Shown here piece after piece: positions 32,627 to 40,735 of a DNA stretch of 42,066 nt. The stretch comes from Alphaproteobacteria bacterium (lineage in GTDB: Bacteria > Pseudomonadota > Alphaproteobacteria > UBA7985 > JAUIBT01). The notes beneath the pieces are model-generated. The model had not been told where the DNA came from. It ran no database searches and worked only from the letters and a program-made list of their open reading frames with translations. Position numbers and translations under genes: made by a program. Within the stretch, counting starts at the first letter, position 1; the number at the start of each line of letters is the position of its first letter. The DNA lies in the NCBI GenBank assembly GCA_030428255.1, contig JAUIBT010000027.1, positions 1-42,066 of the forward strand, given 5' to 3'.

Positions 32627-33993
32627 TCGACCAGATTGTTCGCGGAACCTTGGTCACGCCGCAAGGCCTGCTGGAACAGGGCTGGCTGGCCATCAAGGGC
32701 GAAACCATCGCCGCGCTGGGGCAGGGTGAGGCTCCGCCTGCGGCCGCGGTCCAAGATTGGGGGCAGCGGCTCATACTGCCGGGGGTGATCGACGGCCAGA
32801 CTCACGCCACCAGTTGCCAGGGCCTGGCGGGCATCGCGGATACCACCCGCTCGGCACTGGCGGGCGGCGTTACGACTCTGGTTGACATGCCATATGACAA
32901 TCCCCTGCCGCTCGACCAGCCCCAGCGCCTGGCGGCTAAGGTGGAGGCCATCGCCCAACACGCGCACGCGGACATGGCGCTCTACGCCACGGTGACAGGT
33001 GAGACGGGCGTTACGCAGGTGCCTGCTCTGATCGACGGCGGCGTTGTGGCCTTCAAGATCTCCTCGTTTGAAAGCAGCCCAACGCGCTTTCCGCGCATAC
33101 CGGCAGACCTCATGCTTGCGCTGTTGGAAGCACTGGCGCAAACCCCCTTGCCCTTGGGACTACACAATGAAGATCAAGAGATCGTCTTGGCGCGCATGGC
33201 GGCTTTTCGTGCCGCAGGCAAAGATGGGATTGAAGCGCACGCTTTGGCGCGGCCCTTGGCTGCCGAGCTGGCGGCGACGGCTCAGTTCCTGGCGCTGGCG
33301 CAAGCCACAGGCGCGCACGCGCACCCGGTGCATTTATCGGCCGCTGCAGGCTTCCAGCAGGTGGCAGCCTTTGCGGGCTTGGGCGTTCGGGCAACCGGTG
33401 AGACCTGCGTTCACTATCTTTGGTTTGACGCCGCCAAAGATGGAGCGCGACTGGGCGCGCGCATGAAAGTCAATCCGCCCATCCGCGCAGGCCAAGTTGA
33501 GGGGCTCTGGCGCGCGATCAGTCAAGGCCAGGTCGCCTTCACCTCATCGGATCATTCCAGTTGGCCCATTGATAACAAGCTGACGGACTCGATTTTTGAC
33601 GCCGGGGCGGGCGTGCCCGGTTTGGAAACCCTGTTGCCCGCCTTTTTCACGGCTGCCGAGGCGCGCGGCTTAGACGCGCCCAGTCTGACCGCCAGCCAGC
33701 TCTGCGAGCGCCCGGCGCGGTTCTTTGGACTTGCCGACCGCAAGGGCGCGCTGGCGGTGGGGCGCGACGCCGATCTGGTGGTGCTGGAAAGGGGCCAGTT
33801 CACTTGGGACGAGGCCCAGGCCCATGACGGTCTGAATTGGTCGCCCTTCCATGGCCAGACCTTCGCGGTTCGCGTGGCGGGCACCTACCTGCGCGGAACA
33901 CTGGGCTGGGATGGAACAACAATCACCAATCAACCGGGCGCCGGGCGATATCAGCCGCGTGGCGCTGTTGGCTGGTATCAGAACGAAGGATAG
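32623..33993 (+). CDS. Cyclic amidohydrolase (dihydroorotase/allantoinase-like) with altered HxH motif
   Basis: A 456-residue amidohydrolase-superfamily protein. The usual H-x-H metal motif after the first beta strand is replaced: GVIDGQTHATS has Gln59 in place of the first His, with His61 kept. Other ligands remain: Lys145 (AFKISSFE), His181 (GLHNEDQEI), His237 (HPVHLSA) and Asp310 (TSSDHSSW). NPPIR and GVPGLETLLP are as in allantoinases and dihydroorotases. It should open or hydrolyse a cyclic amide but with a changed metal site. Coupled to the racemase upstream and followed by a DapA-like gene. Confidence 0.83.
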   Translation: MIDQIVRGTLVTPQGLLEQGWLAIKGETIAALGQGEAPPAAAVQDWGQRLILPGVIDGQTHATSCQGLAGIADTTRSALAGGVTTLVDMPYDNPLPLDQPQRLAAKVEAIAQHAHADMALYATVTGETGVTQVPALIDGGVVAFKISSFESSPTRFPRIPADLMLALLEALAQTPLPLGLHNEDQEIVLARMAAFRAAGKDGIEAHALARPLAAELAATAQFLALAQATGAHAHPVHLSAAAGFQQVAAFAGLGVRATGETCVHYLWFDAAKDGARLGARMKVNPPIRAGQVEGLWRAISQGQVAFTSSDHSSWPIDNKLTDSIFDAGAGVPGLETLLPAFFTAAEARGLDAPSLTASQLCERPARFFGLADRKGALAVGRDADLVVLERGQFTWDEAQAHDGLNWSPFHGQTFAVRVAGTYLRGTLGWDGTTITNQPGAGRYQPRGAVGWYQNEG

Positions 33994-33996
33994 ACC

Positions 33997-34923
33997 ATGG
34001 CTCTTTTGACCGCAGACGCAAAGGGCGTCTTTGTCATCTCTGTCACGCCGTTTGACGAGGCGGGTGCGATTGACACCCGCAGCTTGGACAGCGTGACCGA
34101 TTTCTATTTCGACAAGGGCGCGGACGGGCTGACCATCCTTGGCATGATGGGCGAAGCGCCCAAGCTGACCCAGGCCGAGAGCCGGGCGGTTGCAGCGCAG
34201 GTGATCAAACGGGCCGGTGATAAGCCGGTGGTGGTTGGGGTTTCGGCCCCCGGGTTGGCGGCCATCGGGGAGCTGAGCGCAGCCGTGATGGACATGGGGG
34301 CAGCCGGTGTAATGGTGGCGCCGCCTTCCAGCCTTAAGACCGATGCGCAGATCGTGGCCTATTATCACCAGGTTGCTAGCGTGGTCGGGCCTGGCGTCCC
34401 CATTGTCCTGCAGGACTTTCCCTTGGCCACCGGCGTTCATATCGCCCCCAGCGTGATTGGTCAGATCGCCAGTGACCTGGAGCAAGTGGTGATGCTCAAG
34501 CATGAAGATTGGCCGGGCCTGGAGAAGATCAGCGCCCTGCGACGTGCGGAGCAGGCCGGGCAACGCAGGCTGTCGATCCTGTGCGGCAATGGTGCGTTGT
34601 TTTTGCCAGAGGAGATGGGGCGCGGGGCTGACGGGGCCATGACGGGCTTTGGCTATCCAGAAATGCTGGCGCAGGTAGTGGCTTTGGCAGGTGCTGGTGA
34701 GATGACCCGCGCGCAAGATTTGTTCGATATCTATCTGCCGCTGGTGCGCTATGAGCAGCAGCCGGGGGCGGGGCTTGCGGTGCGCAAACACGTCCTGGCT
34801 CGTCGCGGCGCGATTGCCTGCTCAGCGGTGCGGGCGCCTGGTGCGGGCTTGTCTACGTCAGCCCTAAGCGAGGTCGAGCGCTTGATGGAACGCCAAGACC
34901 AGCGGCTCGCAGCGCTGGCGTAA
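33997..34923 (+). CDS. DapA/NAL-family lyase or dehydratase, non-canonical active site
   Basis: A 308-residue TIM-barrel protein of the dihydrodipicolinate synthase/N-acetylneuraminate lyase family. The Schiff-base lysine is Lys168 in VVMLKHEDW. However the pyruvate-binding GTTGE motif reads GMMGE (49-53), and the catalytic Tyr of the Y-x-x-P segment is replaced by Gln139 (LQDFPLATG). It is therefore not DapA; it may cleave or dehydrate a different 2-oxo or imino acid. GAAGGA precedes the ATG and only 3 bases separate it from the amidohydrolase gene. A role in the same pathway is inferred. Confidence 0.82.
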   Translation: MALLTADAKGVFVISVTPFDEAGAIDTRSLDSVTDFYFDKGADGLTILGMMGEAPKLTQAESRAVAAQVIKRAGDKPVVVGVSAPGLAAIGELSAAVMDMGAAGVMVAPPSSLKTDAQIVAYYHQVASVVGPGVPIVLQDFPLATGVHIAPSVIGQIASDLEQVVMLKHEDWPGLEKISALRRAEQAGQRRLSILCGNGALFLPEEMGRGADGAMTGFGYPEMLAQVVALAGAGEMTRAQDLFDIYLPLVRYEQQPGAGLAVRKHVLARRGAIACSAVRAPGAGLSTSALSEVERLMERQDQRLAALA

Positions 34924-34993
34924 CCGCAAACTGCGAGCGACGCGGCCTTGGCATATCCATCGGCAGGGCAAAGGCTACAGCGCTGCGCTCGGA

Positions 34994-35887
34994 TTAGCGC
35001 GCGCGGTTCAAGTCTGCTTGCCAATCATAGGCGGTCAGCAGGTCCCACAACTCTTGGCAAAATTCGGGGAACGAGGCTCGGTTGCGCATCAGGAGGCTAA
35101 CCTTGCGGCGGTCAGGTAGGTCTTGGAGCGGGCGAAAGACCAGATCCGGGCTCATGAAGCGGACTACGGATTGCGGCAGCACCGTAACCCATGCCCCTGT
35201 ACGCACCATGGCGGTCAGCGACATGGTATTATGAACGCTGACCCTGGTATCGGCGATGGCCTCTTGAAACGCACTGGTTTCGATCAAGCCCAGCAAATTA
35301 TTGCGAATGAAAGGCGTGGTCTTGATTTGCTCGATGCTGGGCGGTTCGGGCTGTTGGGCCAAGGCGTGATCGGGTGCGCAAATCAGGCCATAGGTATCGC
35401 TGAAGAGCAGGGTCGAGCGCACGTCGTTCAGGCTGTGCTCGCCTGAGGCGATGCCCAAATCCACCCGCCCACGGGTTAGGGCATCAACGACTTGCTGGCT
35501 GTCGGTGTCGCGCAACTCGATCCGGAGGCCGGGATGGCGTTCGGTCAGGCTGCGGATGGCAATCGGAAAGACCTGGGCCGCTATTGAGGGCACGGAGGCG
35601 ACCCTGATCAGCCCAGCGCGTGACTTAGCGCAGGCTTGGATGGCCTCAATCGTGTAGTCGAATTGGCGCAACTCGGTTTGGGCCAACTCAAAAACCTGCT
35701 CGCCCAACTGGGTCAGCCGGTTCTTGCGATCGCTCTCAAACAGGCGTTGGCCCAAGGTTTCTTCAAGCTGCTTAAGCGTCATGGACAGCGCGGATTGGGT
35801 TCGGCCCAGGCGGCTGGCCGCCTCGGCCAGATTGCCGGTCTGAGCCACGGTTGCAAAGCAGCGCAACATCTCGATCTTGATTGCCAT
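34994..35887 (-). CDS. LysR-family transcriptional regulator
   Basis: A 297-residue LysR protein. Winged helix at about 1-60: MLRCFATVAQTGNLAEAASRLGRTQSALSMTLKQLEETLGQRLF; then an effector domain with LIRVASVPSIAAQVFP, GRVDLGIASGEH and a C-terminal PEFCQELWDLL. It is divergent from the aldehyde dehydrogenase gene and convergent with the DapA-like gene. It most likely controls the ALDH-dipeptidase operon and possibly the MttB operon. An inverted repeat at 35890-35930 in front of its start is the candidate binding site. Confidence 0.92.
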   Translation of the reverse strand: MAIKIEMLRCFATVAQTGNLAEAASRLGRTQSALSMTLKQLEETLGQRLFESDRKNRLTQLGEQVFELAQTELRQFDYTIEAIQACAKSRAGLIRVASVPSIAAQVFPIAIRSLTERHPGLRIELRDTDSQQVVDALTRGRVDLGIASGEHSLNDVRSTLLFSDTYGLICAPDHALAQQPEPPSIEQIKTTPFIRNNLLGLIETSAFQEAIADTRVSVHNTMSLTAMVRTGAWVTVLPQSVVRFMSPDLVFRPLQDLPDRRKVSLLMRNRASFPEFCQELWDLLTAYDWQADLNRAR

Positions 35888-35889
35888 AG

Positions 35890-35930
35890 GTCAAATTTTC
35901 TGAAATTGCCTTCAAGGAATTGAATTTGAC
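35890..35930. promoter_or_regulatory. Inverted repeat in the lysR/ALDH divergent region
   Basis: GTCAAATT (35890-35897) and AATTTGAC (35923-35930) form a perfect 8-bp inverted repeat 25 bases apart, just outside the lysR start and immediately before TATATA (35932-35937), a possible -10 element for the ALDH gene. LysR regulators usually bind such spaced palindromes in the divergent promoter. Confidence 0.5.
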
Positions 35931-35983
35931 TTATATAACCCCAGTCCTAAAGTTTGCCTACCCCTAGATCTCTGAGGCATTTG

Positions 35984-37435
35984 ATGACCACGACACAGCA
36001 AAATTTCATCGCGGGCGAATGGCGCAACGGCCAAGACGTGATCGAGAACCGCAACCCCTCAGATTTGAGCGATTTGGTTGGCCTCTATGCGCAGGCAGGC
36101 CCATCGGATTTGGACGACGCCCTGGCGCAAGCGCGAAAGGCTCAGCAAGAGTGGGCAGGCTATGGCCTGGAGCGCAAGCAGGCGGTGCTGATGTCCATCG
36201 GCAACGAGTTGATGGCCCACGCTGAAGAGCTGGGCACCCTGCTGAGCCGCGAAGAAGGCAAACCGCTGGCAGAAGGCAAGGGCGAGGTCTATCGCGCTGG
36301 TCAGTTCTTCACCTACTACGCCGCTGAATGCCTGCGCCAACTGGGCGAAAACGCCGACAGCGTGCGTGCGGGCGTTGAGATTGACGTGCGGCGCGAACCC
36401 GTGGGTGTGGTGGCCGTGATCAGCCCCTGGAACTTCCCCACTGCGACCGCATCTTGGAAGATCGCGCCAGCTTTGTGTTATGGCAACGCGGTGATTTGGA
36501 AGCCCGCGAACGCGACGCCAGCCTCTGCGGTGGCATTGACCCAGATTATTGCCCGTCAGGACATTCCCAAAGGCCTGTTCAACCTGGTTATGGGCTCGGG
36601 CGGCAGCATCGGCCAGCGCCTGGTCGAAAGCCCAGAGGTGGATGCGATCTCCTTTACCGGCTCGGTGCCAGTGGGCAAGCAGATCGCGACGGCGGCCATC
36701 CAAAATCTGACCAAGGTTCAGATGGAGATGGGCTCGAAAAACGCTTTGGCGGTGATGGACGACGCCAATTTGGATTTGGCCGTTGCGCTGGCCTTGGGCG
36801 GCGCCTTTGGGGGCACCGGGCAGAAGTGTACGGCCAGCTCTCGCTTGGTGGTGCATGCGAGTGTCCACGATGCCTTTGTTGAAAAGCTGATCGCCGGTGC
36901 AAGCGCGATGCGGGTTGGCCACGCTCTGGCAGCCGACACGCAGATGGGCCCTGTGGTCAGTGAACAGCAGTTGGCCGAGAATTTGGCCTACGCCGAGCTG
37001 GGCCGCACCGAGGGCGCAGAGCTGGTTTGTGGCGGCCAGCGGTTGGAACTGGAGCACCAGGGCTATTACATGGCGCCGGGCGTCTTCGTGAACACCCGCA
37101 ACGACATGCGCATCAATCGCGAGGAAATGTTCGCGCCCTTAACCTCAGTCATCAAGGTTGACGGCTATGACGAGGCGCTGGCGGTGGTCAATGACACAAA
37201 ATTTGGCCTGACATCAGGGATTGTGACCCAGAACTTGGCCCGCGCCACCCACTTCCGTCGTAACGCCAAAACCGGTGTTGTGACCGTCAACCTGCCGACC
37301 GCGGGCACCGACTACCACGTCCCCTTTGGCGGGCGCGGGGACAGCTCCTATGGTCCGCGCGAACAGGGTCGCTCGGCTGCTGAGTTCTATACCACAGTCA
37401 AAACGGCCTACATCAGCGCTGGAGAGCCCGAGTAA
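35984..37435 (+). CDS. NAD(P)-dependent aldehyde dehydrogenase, alpha-ketoglutaric semialdehyde dehydrogenase-like
   Basis: A 483-residue aldehyde dehydrogenase. FIAGEWRNG at the start, ISPWNFP and WKPANATPAS for the cofactor, FTGSVPVGKQIA, catalytic Glu in QMEMGSKNALAVM and catalytic Cys in GTGQKCTASSRLVV. The KCTASSR segment and MGPVVSEQQL match the 2,5-dioxovalerate (alpha-ketoglutaric semialdehyde) dehydrogenase group, though related semialdehydes are possible. GAGG lies about 8 bases before the ATG at 35984. Its stop overlaps the next start (TAATG). It probably oxidises a semialdehyde intermediate of this cluster. Confidence 0.87.
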   Translation: MTTTQQNFIAGEWRNGQDVIENRNPSDLSDLVGLYAQAGPSDLDDALAQARKAQQEWAGYGLERKQAVLMSIGNELMAHAEELGTLLSREEGKPLAEGKGEVYRAGQFFTYYAAECLRQLGENADSVRAGVEIDVRREPVGVVAVISPWNFPTATASWKIAPALCYGNAVIWKPANATPASAVALTQIIARQDIPKGLFNLVMGSGGSIGQRLVESPEVDAISFTGSVPVGKQIATAAIQNLTKVQMEMGSKNALAVMDDANLDLAVALALGGAFGGTGQKCTASSRLVVHASVHDAFVEKLIAGASAMRVGHALAADTQMGPVVSEQQLAENLAYAELGRTEGAELVCGGQRLELEHQGYYMAPGVFVNTRNDMRINREEMFAPLTSVIKVDGYDEALAVVNDTKFGLTSGIVTQNLARATHFRRNAKTGVVTVNLPTAGTDYHVPFGGRGDSSYGPREQGRSAAEFYTTVKTAYISAGEPE

Positions 37436-38409
37436 TGCGGATCGACGGACTTCAGTACGCCAATTGGTCGGAAAAGATCTTCCGCCAACTGCGCGAGGGC
37501 GGGGTCGATGCGGTGCATGTCACCATCGCCTATCACGAGAGCTTTCGCGAGACCGTGCTGAATTTCGAACGTTGGAACCGCTGGTTTGAGCAGTATCCTG
37601 ACCTGATCATGAAAGGACTATGGGCGCAGGACATAGACCGGGCGCGCGAGAGCGGGCGAACTGCAATCTTCTTTGGCTTCCAAAACCCGTCGCCGATGGA
37701 AGATGACATCGGGCTGGTGGAAATCCTGCACACCTTGGGTGCGCGCTTTATGCAGCTGACCTACAACAACCAGTCGCTGCTGGCCACTGGCTGCTATGAG
37801 GCCGAAGACAGCGGGTTGACCCGCATGGGCCGCGAGGTCATTGACGAAATGAACCGCGTCGGATTGGTGGTGGATATGAGCCACTCGGGCGATCGTTCAA
37901 CCATTGAGGCGGCCGAATATTCTCAGCGCCCCATTGCCATCACCCACGCCAACCCTTACGCCTGGCAGCCCGCGCTGCGCAACAAGCGTCACGAGGTGAT
38001 TCAGGCCGTGGTGGACAAAGGCGGCATGCTGGGTTTTTCGCTCTACCCGCACCATCTGAAGGACAAGTCCGCCTGTACGCTGCAAAGCTTTTGCGACATG
38101 GTCGCGCGTGCAGCCGACACTTATGGCGCACAACACTTGGGCATCGGCTCGGACCTGTGCCAAGATCAACCGGATAGCGTGGTCGAATGGATGCGTGTGG
38201 GGCGCTGGACCAAGCGAATTGACTATGGAGAGGGCTCGGCTTCCGCACCGGGCTTTCCCGACATGCCGGCTTGGTTTCAAGATAATCGCCACTTTGGCAC
38301 GCTCGAGCAAGGCTTGCGTGCGACGGGCCTGAGCGATGAAGACGTTGGGGGGATCATGGGCAAGAACTGGTATCGGTTCTTTGCTGAGAACTTTGGTCCA
38401 CAAGGATAA
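37435..38409 (+). CDS. M19 (renal dipeptidase) family protein lacking canonical metal ligands
   Basis: A 324-residue TIM-barrel protein of the membrane-dipeptidase family, without signal peptide. The N-terminal H-x-D zinc pair is absent: IDGLQYANW has Leu6 and Tyr8 there. The bridging Glu of the GxEGG segment is Gln83 (GFQNPSPMEDD). Later histidines remain, His150 (VDMSHSGD) and His171 (ITHANPY), along with GIGSDL and GKNWYRFF. From memory the same altered pattern occurs in the P. aeruginosa protein beside the dimethylglycine demethylation genes (PA5396). It is unlikely to be an ordinary dipeptidase. It overlaps the ALDH gene and is followed by the 562-aa gene. Confidence 0.83.
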   Translation: MRIDGLQYANWSEKIFRQLREGGVDAVHVTIAYHESFRETVLNFERWNRWFEQYPDLIMKGLWAQDIDRARESGRTAIFFGFQNPSPMEDDIGLVEILHTLGARFMQLTYNNQSLLATGCYEAEDSGLTRMGREVIDEMNRVGLVVDMSHSGDRSTIEAAEYSQRPIAITHANPYAWQPALRNKRHEVIQAVVDKGGMLGFSLYPHHLKDKSACTLQSFCDMVARAADTYGAQHLGIGSDLCQDQPDSVVEWMRVGRWTKRIDYGEGSASAPGFPDMPAWFQDNRHFGTLEQGLRATGLSDEDVGGIMGKNWYRFFAENFGPQG

Positions 38410-38414
38410 GTCTT

Positions 38415-40103
38415 ATGTCAGATAACAGGCAAATGGCGGTGGCCAGGCGCAGTCCCGATCAGGTGATGCGTTTGGCGCGGCTGGGCTCTATGCATCAGTG
38501 TCGGCTCAGCTTTATGCGGGTGCTGATGCGGCGCATGGCAAGCGATGGCTGGCAATTTTCGCGCAAAGAGTTTGCGGTTGGCCCCGATGGCGTCGGCCAC
38601 GCGGTTTATGTGGCTCAAGGGCCCGAGCGGGCTTACTCCCTGGTCGCTTTTGCCCACGACCTGCCGGACGAAATGCGCTCGGACCGCGTGATCGCCACGG
38701 CTTGGGACGCCACCTTTGCGCTGTACGATGGCATTCCTAGCGCCGAGGACATCGCGCGCTTGTCCAAGAATGTGCCCTATCAAGAGGCAGGCCGCATATC
38801 CGAGCGCGAGCTGTCGCTGTCACGCGCCAATCGCTCGGTGCGCCTTTGGCAGCACGTGGTAAGCGCCCTGGCGAAAGGCGAGCAGCCGGACCGCGCGCAA
38901 ATTGATGCGGTGGGCTACCTGATGCGCACCACCGCGGTCTATGGTTCGGGCAAGTTCGGGGCGGCAGATTACAGCGTCATCGCCGACCGGCCAGAAATGG
39001 GGGTGCCCTTCCAGGCCGAGATGCTGTCGGTCTATCTAACCCGTGCGTTTGTTCGCGATCTGGTCAACCATATGGCCCGCACGCAAGGCGGTGCTGCGGC
39101 TGTGGAGCTTGCGCCCGACATCGCGGGCTCTTTGGGCATCGGCAACTCGACCGGTCTGGGGCTCGGGCCTTTCATCATCAACCACCCGGTGCTGTTCAAC
39201 AATTGGATCGCCGCGCGCGAAGAGGCCATTGCCCGCGTGCGCGCACTGGGCAGCGCCTCGGCGGACGCTCAGGCCGTGTTCAAAGACCTGGTGGCCCGCA
39301 GCGAACTGTCGATTGCGCGCTGGCGTTCGGAGCACCCGGTGCAGCAGGCCAAGATCGCCGACCTGCGGCAGGACATGGCCTTGCTCAAAGTACAGCTGGC
39401 AGAGTTTGATCTGAATAGCGCCGCGCCCTGGGACGCGCTTTTGACCTGGAGCGAAGAGGCCCTGAGCCTTGAAGGCCGCGAGCTTTTGGCCTCGCTGGTG
39501 CTAGAGCCCTATGGCGCGCTGGTAGACGATCTTGCGCCCAGCATGGCGGATCGGGACCCCGATGGCTTTCGCATCGACGGCTCTATGCCCGTGGGCGAGC
39601 TGCGGGCCCTGCTGGAAGCCAGCTATGGCTGGGCTTTGCCGCTGGATTGGTCGGCGCCCGAGCAACGCGCGCGCGCCTGGTACGTTTCAGCGGAGAAGCT
39701 GGAGCCCCGCCTGGGCGAGCGCTTTGAAGAGCCCATCGAGCCCTATGAAACGCCCCTGGCACCGGCACGTGACGCAGCGACGGCCTACGGCGACCTAGAG
39801 GACTGGCCAAATGACGAGCCCATCGCGGCCTTCTTGATGCGCCACCCCGAACATCGCTATACAGTGCGCCGCTCCCAAATCTCCGCTCGCGCGCCCTACA
39901 GTGAGATCAGGGACAACACCATTTCGGCCGAGCTATTCCCGGTGGACCTGCTGCGGGTGAAGCTGGCTTTCTTTGGCGCGACCCATTTCGACCCGCGCTC
40001 AGATCGCTGGCTGCGCATCACCATGTTTGGCAACGCACCCTATCCCGAGGCGCTCAGCCCCGACAATGCCGACCTTTGGGTCTATCCGGAGGCCCAGCCA
40101 TGA
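38415..40103 (+). CDS. Conserved protein of unknown function, 562 aa
   Basis: I do not recognise a family. The protein is soluble with no signal peptide or membrane helices. Residues 1-130 contain aromatic/acidic stretches (RMASDGWQFSRKEF, AWDATFALYDG); the middle has GSGKFGAADYSVIADRPEMGVPFQAEMLSVYLTRAFVRDLVNHMAR and GNSTGLGLGPFIINHP, which looks like an enzyme core; 270-370 is helical; and the end has MRHPEHRYTVRRSQISARAPYSEIRDN. An AAGGA site lies 8 bases before the ATG. It overlaps the DUF3726-like gene by ATGA, so the two are probably functional partners. Codon use resembles the neighbours. Confidence 0.85.
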   Translation: MSDNRQMAVARRSPDQVMRLARLGSMHQCRLSFMRVLMRRMASDGWQFSRKEFAVGPDGVGHAVYVAQGPERAYSLVAFAHDLPDEMRSDRVIATAWDATFALYDGIPSAEDIARLSKNVPYQEAGRISERELSLSRANRSVRLWQHVVSALAKGEQPDRAQIDAVGYLMRTTAVYGSGKFGAADYSVIADRPEMGVPFQAEMLSVYLTRAFVRDLVNHMARTQGGAAAVELAPDIAGSLGIGNSTGLGLGPFIINHPVLFNNWIAAREEAIARVRALGSASADAQAVFKDLVARSELSIARWRSEHPVQQAKIADLRQDMALLKVQLAEFDLNSAAPWDALLTWSEEALSLEGRELLASLVLEPYGALVDDLAPSMADRDPDGFRIDGSMPVGELRALLEASYGWALPLDWSAPEQRARAWYVSAEKLEPRLGERFEEPIEPYETPLAPARDAATAYGDLEDWPNDEPIAAFLMRHPEHRYTVRRSQISARAPYSEIRDNTISAELFPVDLLRVKLAFFGATHFDPRSDRWLRITMFGNAPYPEALSPDNADLWVYPEAQP

Positions 40104-40714
40104 AAAACGCAGTCATGAATAACGCAGTCATGAGCTACGCATTGATCGAAGTTGAGGCTATGGCCAAGAAGGCCGCGCGTGGCGCGGGGCAAAGCTGGGG
40201 CATGGCCGAGGAGGCAGCCAAAGCGGCAAGTTGGCTCTGTGCGCAAAACCTGGATGGCGTTGCGGCCTTGGCGTGTGCGCTTGGTAGCGATGCAGGGCAG
40301 GGCGATGCCTTGGCGGCAGCGGTTGCCATTTCTGACACTGCGGGCGCCTGGCCGCCAGAGGGCATGAGGCTGGAGGTGGCATTCGTACCGGCCTTGCTGC
40401 TGCCCTTTGCGGCCTATGCGGCGCGCCAAGTTGCTCAGCCGGTGACGCTGAGCTGGCAGGGTGGGAGCGCTGTCACGGACGGTCACCGCCTCTGCCTGGA
40501 GGATTTGCAACCCCAGGATCTCCTGCATTCACTAGGGCAGGTTGCCATCCGCATAGGCGGTACACTGGGCGAGCCGCAGGAGCACCGGACTCGCGCGGAG
40601 CCTGATGCGGCGGACTGGCAGCAGCTCGCCGATTTGGCGCAGCGCACCTACGCCCCCGCCAGCGAGGAATCGCGCCTTAAGGGGGCTGGAGCTGGCCTCA
40701 ACGACAACGACTAA
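40100..40714 (+). CDS. DUF3726-like protein
   Basis: A 204-residue protein with a conserved-looking N-terminus, LIEVEAMAKKAARGAGQSWGMAEEAAKAASWL, which matches my recollection of DUF3726 proteins. No catalytic motif is evident. The start at 40100 has GGAGG 7-8 bases upstream and is followed by a 15-bp duplication (40100-40114 and 40115-40129), each unit beginning with ATG; the family core would begin at the third ATG, 40130. It is coupled to the 562-aa gene upstream and followed by an Ldh2-type dehydrogenase 21 bases on. Confidence 0.72.
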   Translation: MKNAVMNNAVMSYALIEVEAMAKKAARGAGQSWGMAEEAAKAASWLCAQNLDGVAALACALGSDAGQGDALAAAVAISDTAGAWPPEGMRLEVAFVPALLLPFAAYAARQVAQPVTLSWQGGSAVTDGHRLCLEDLQPQDLLHSLGQVAIRIGGTLGEPQEHRTRAEPDAADWQQLADLAQRTYAPASEESRLKGAGAGLNDND

Positions 40715-40735
40715 CCGACAAACTGGGAGCGCCCG

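Noticed and set aside
33997-37435. Trans-4-hydroxyproline degradation (DapA-like deaminase plus alpha-ketoglutaric semialdehyde dehydrogenase)
   Set aside because: The two families fit, but no hydroxyproline epimerase or D-hydroxyproline oxidase is present, and the DapA-like active site is altered; kept only as a weak alternative.
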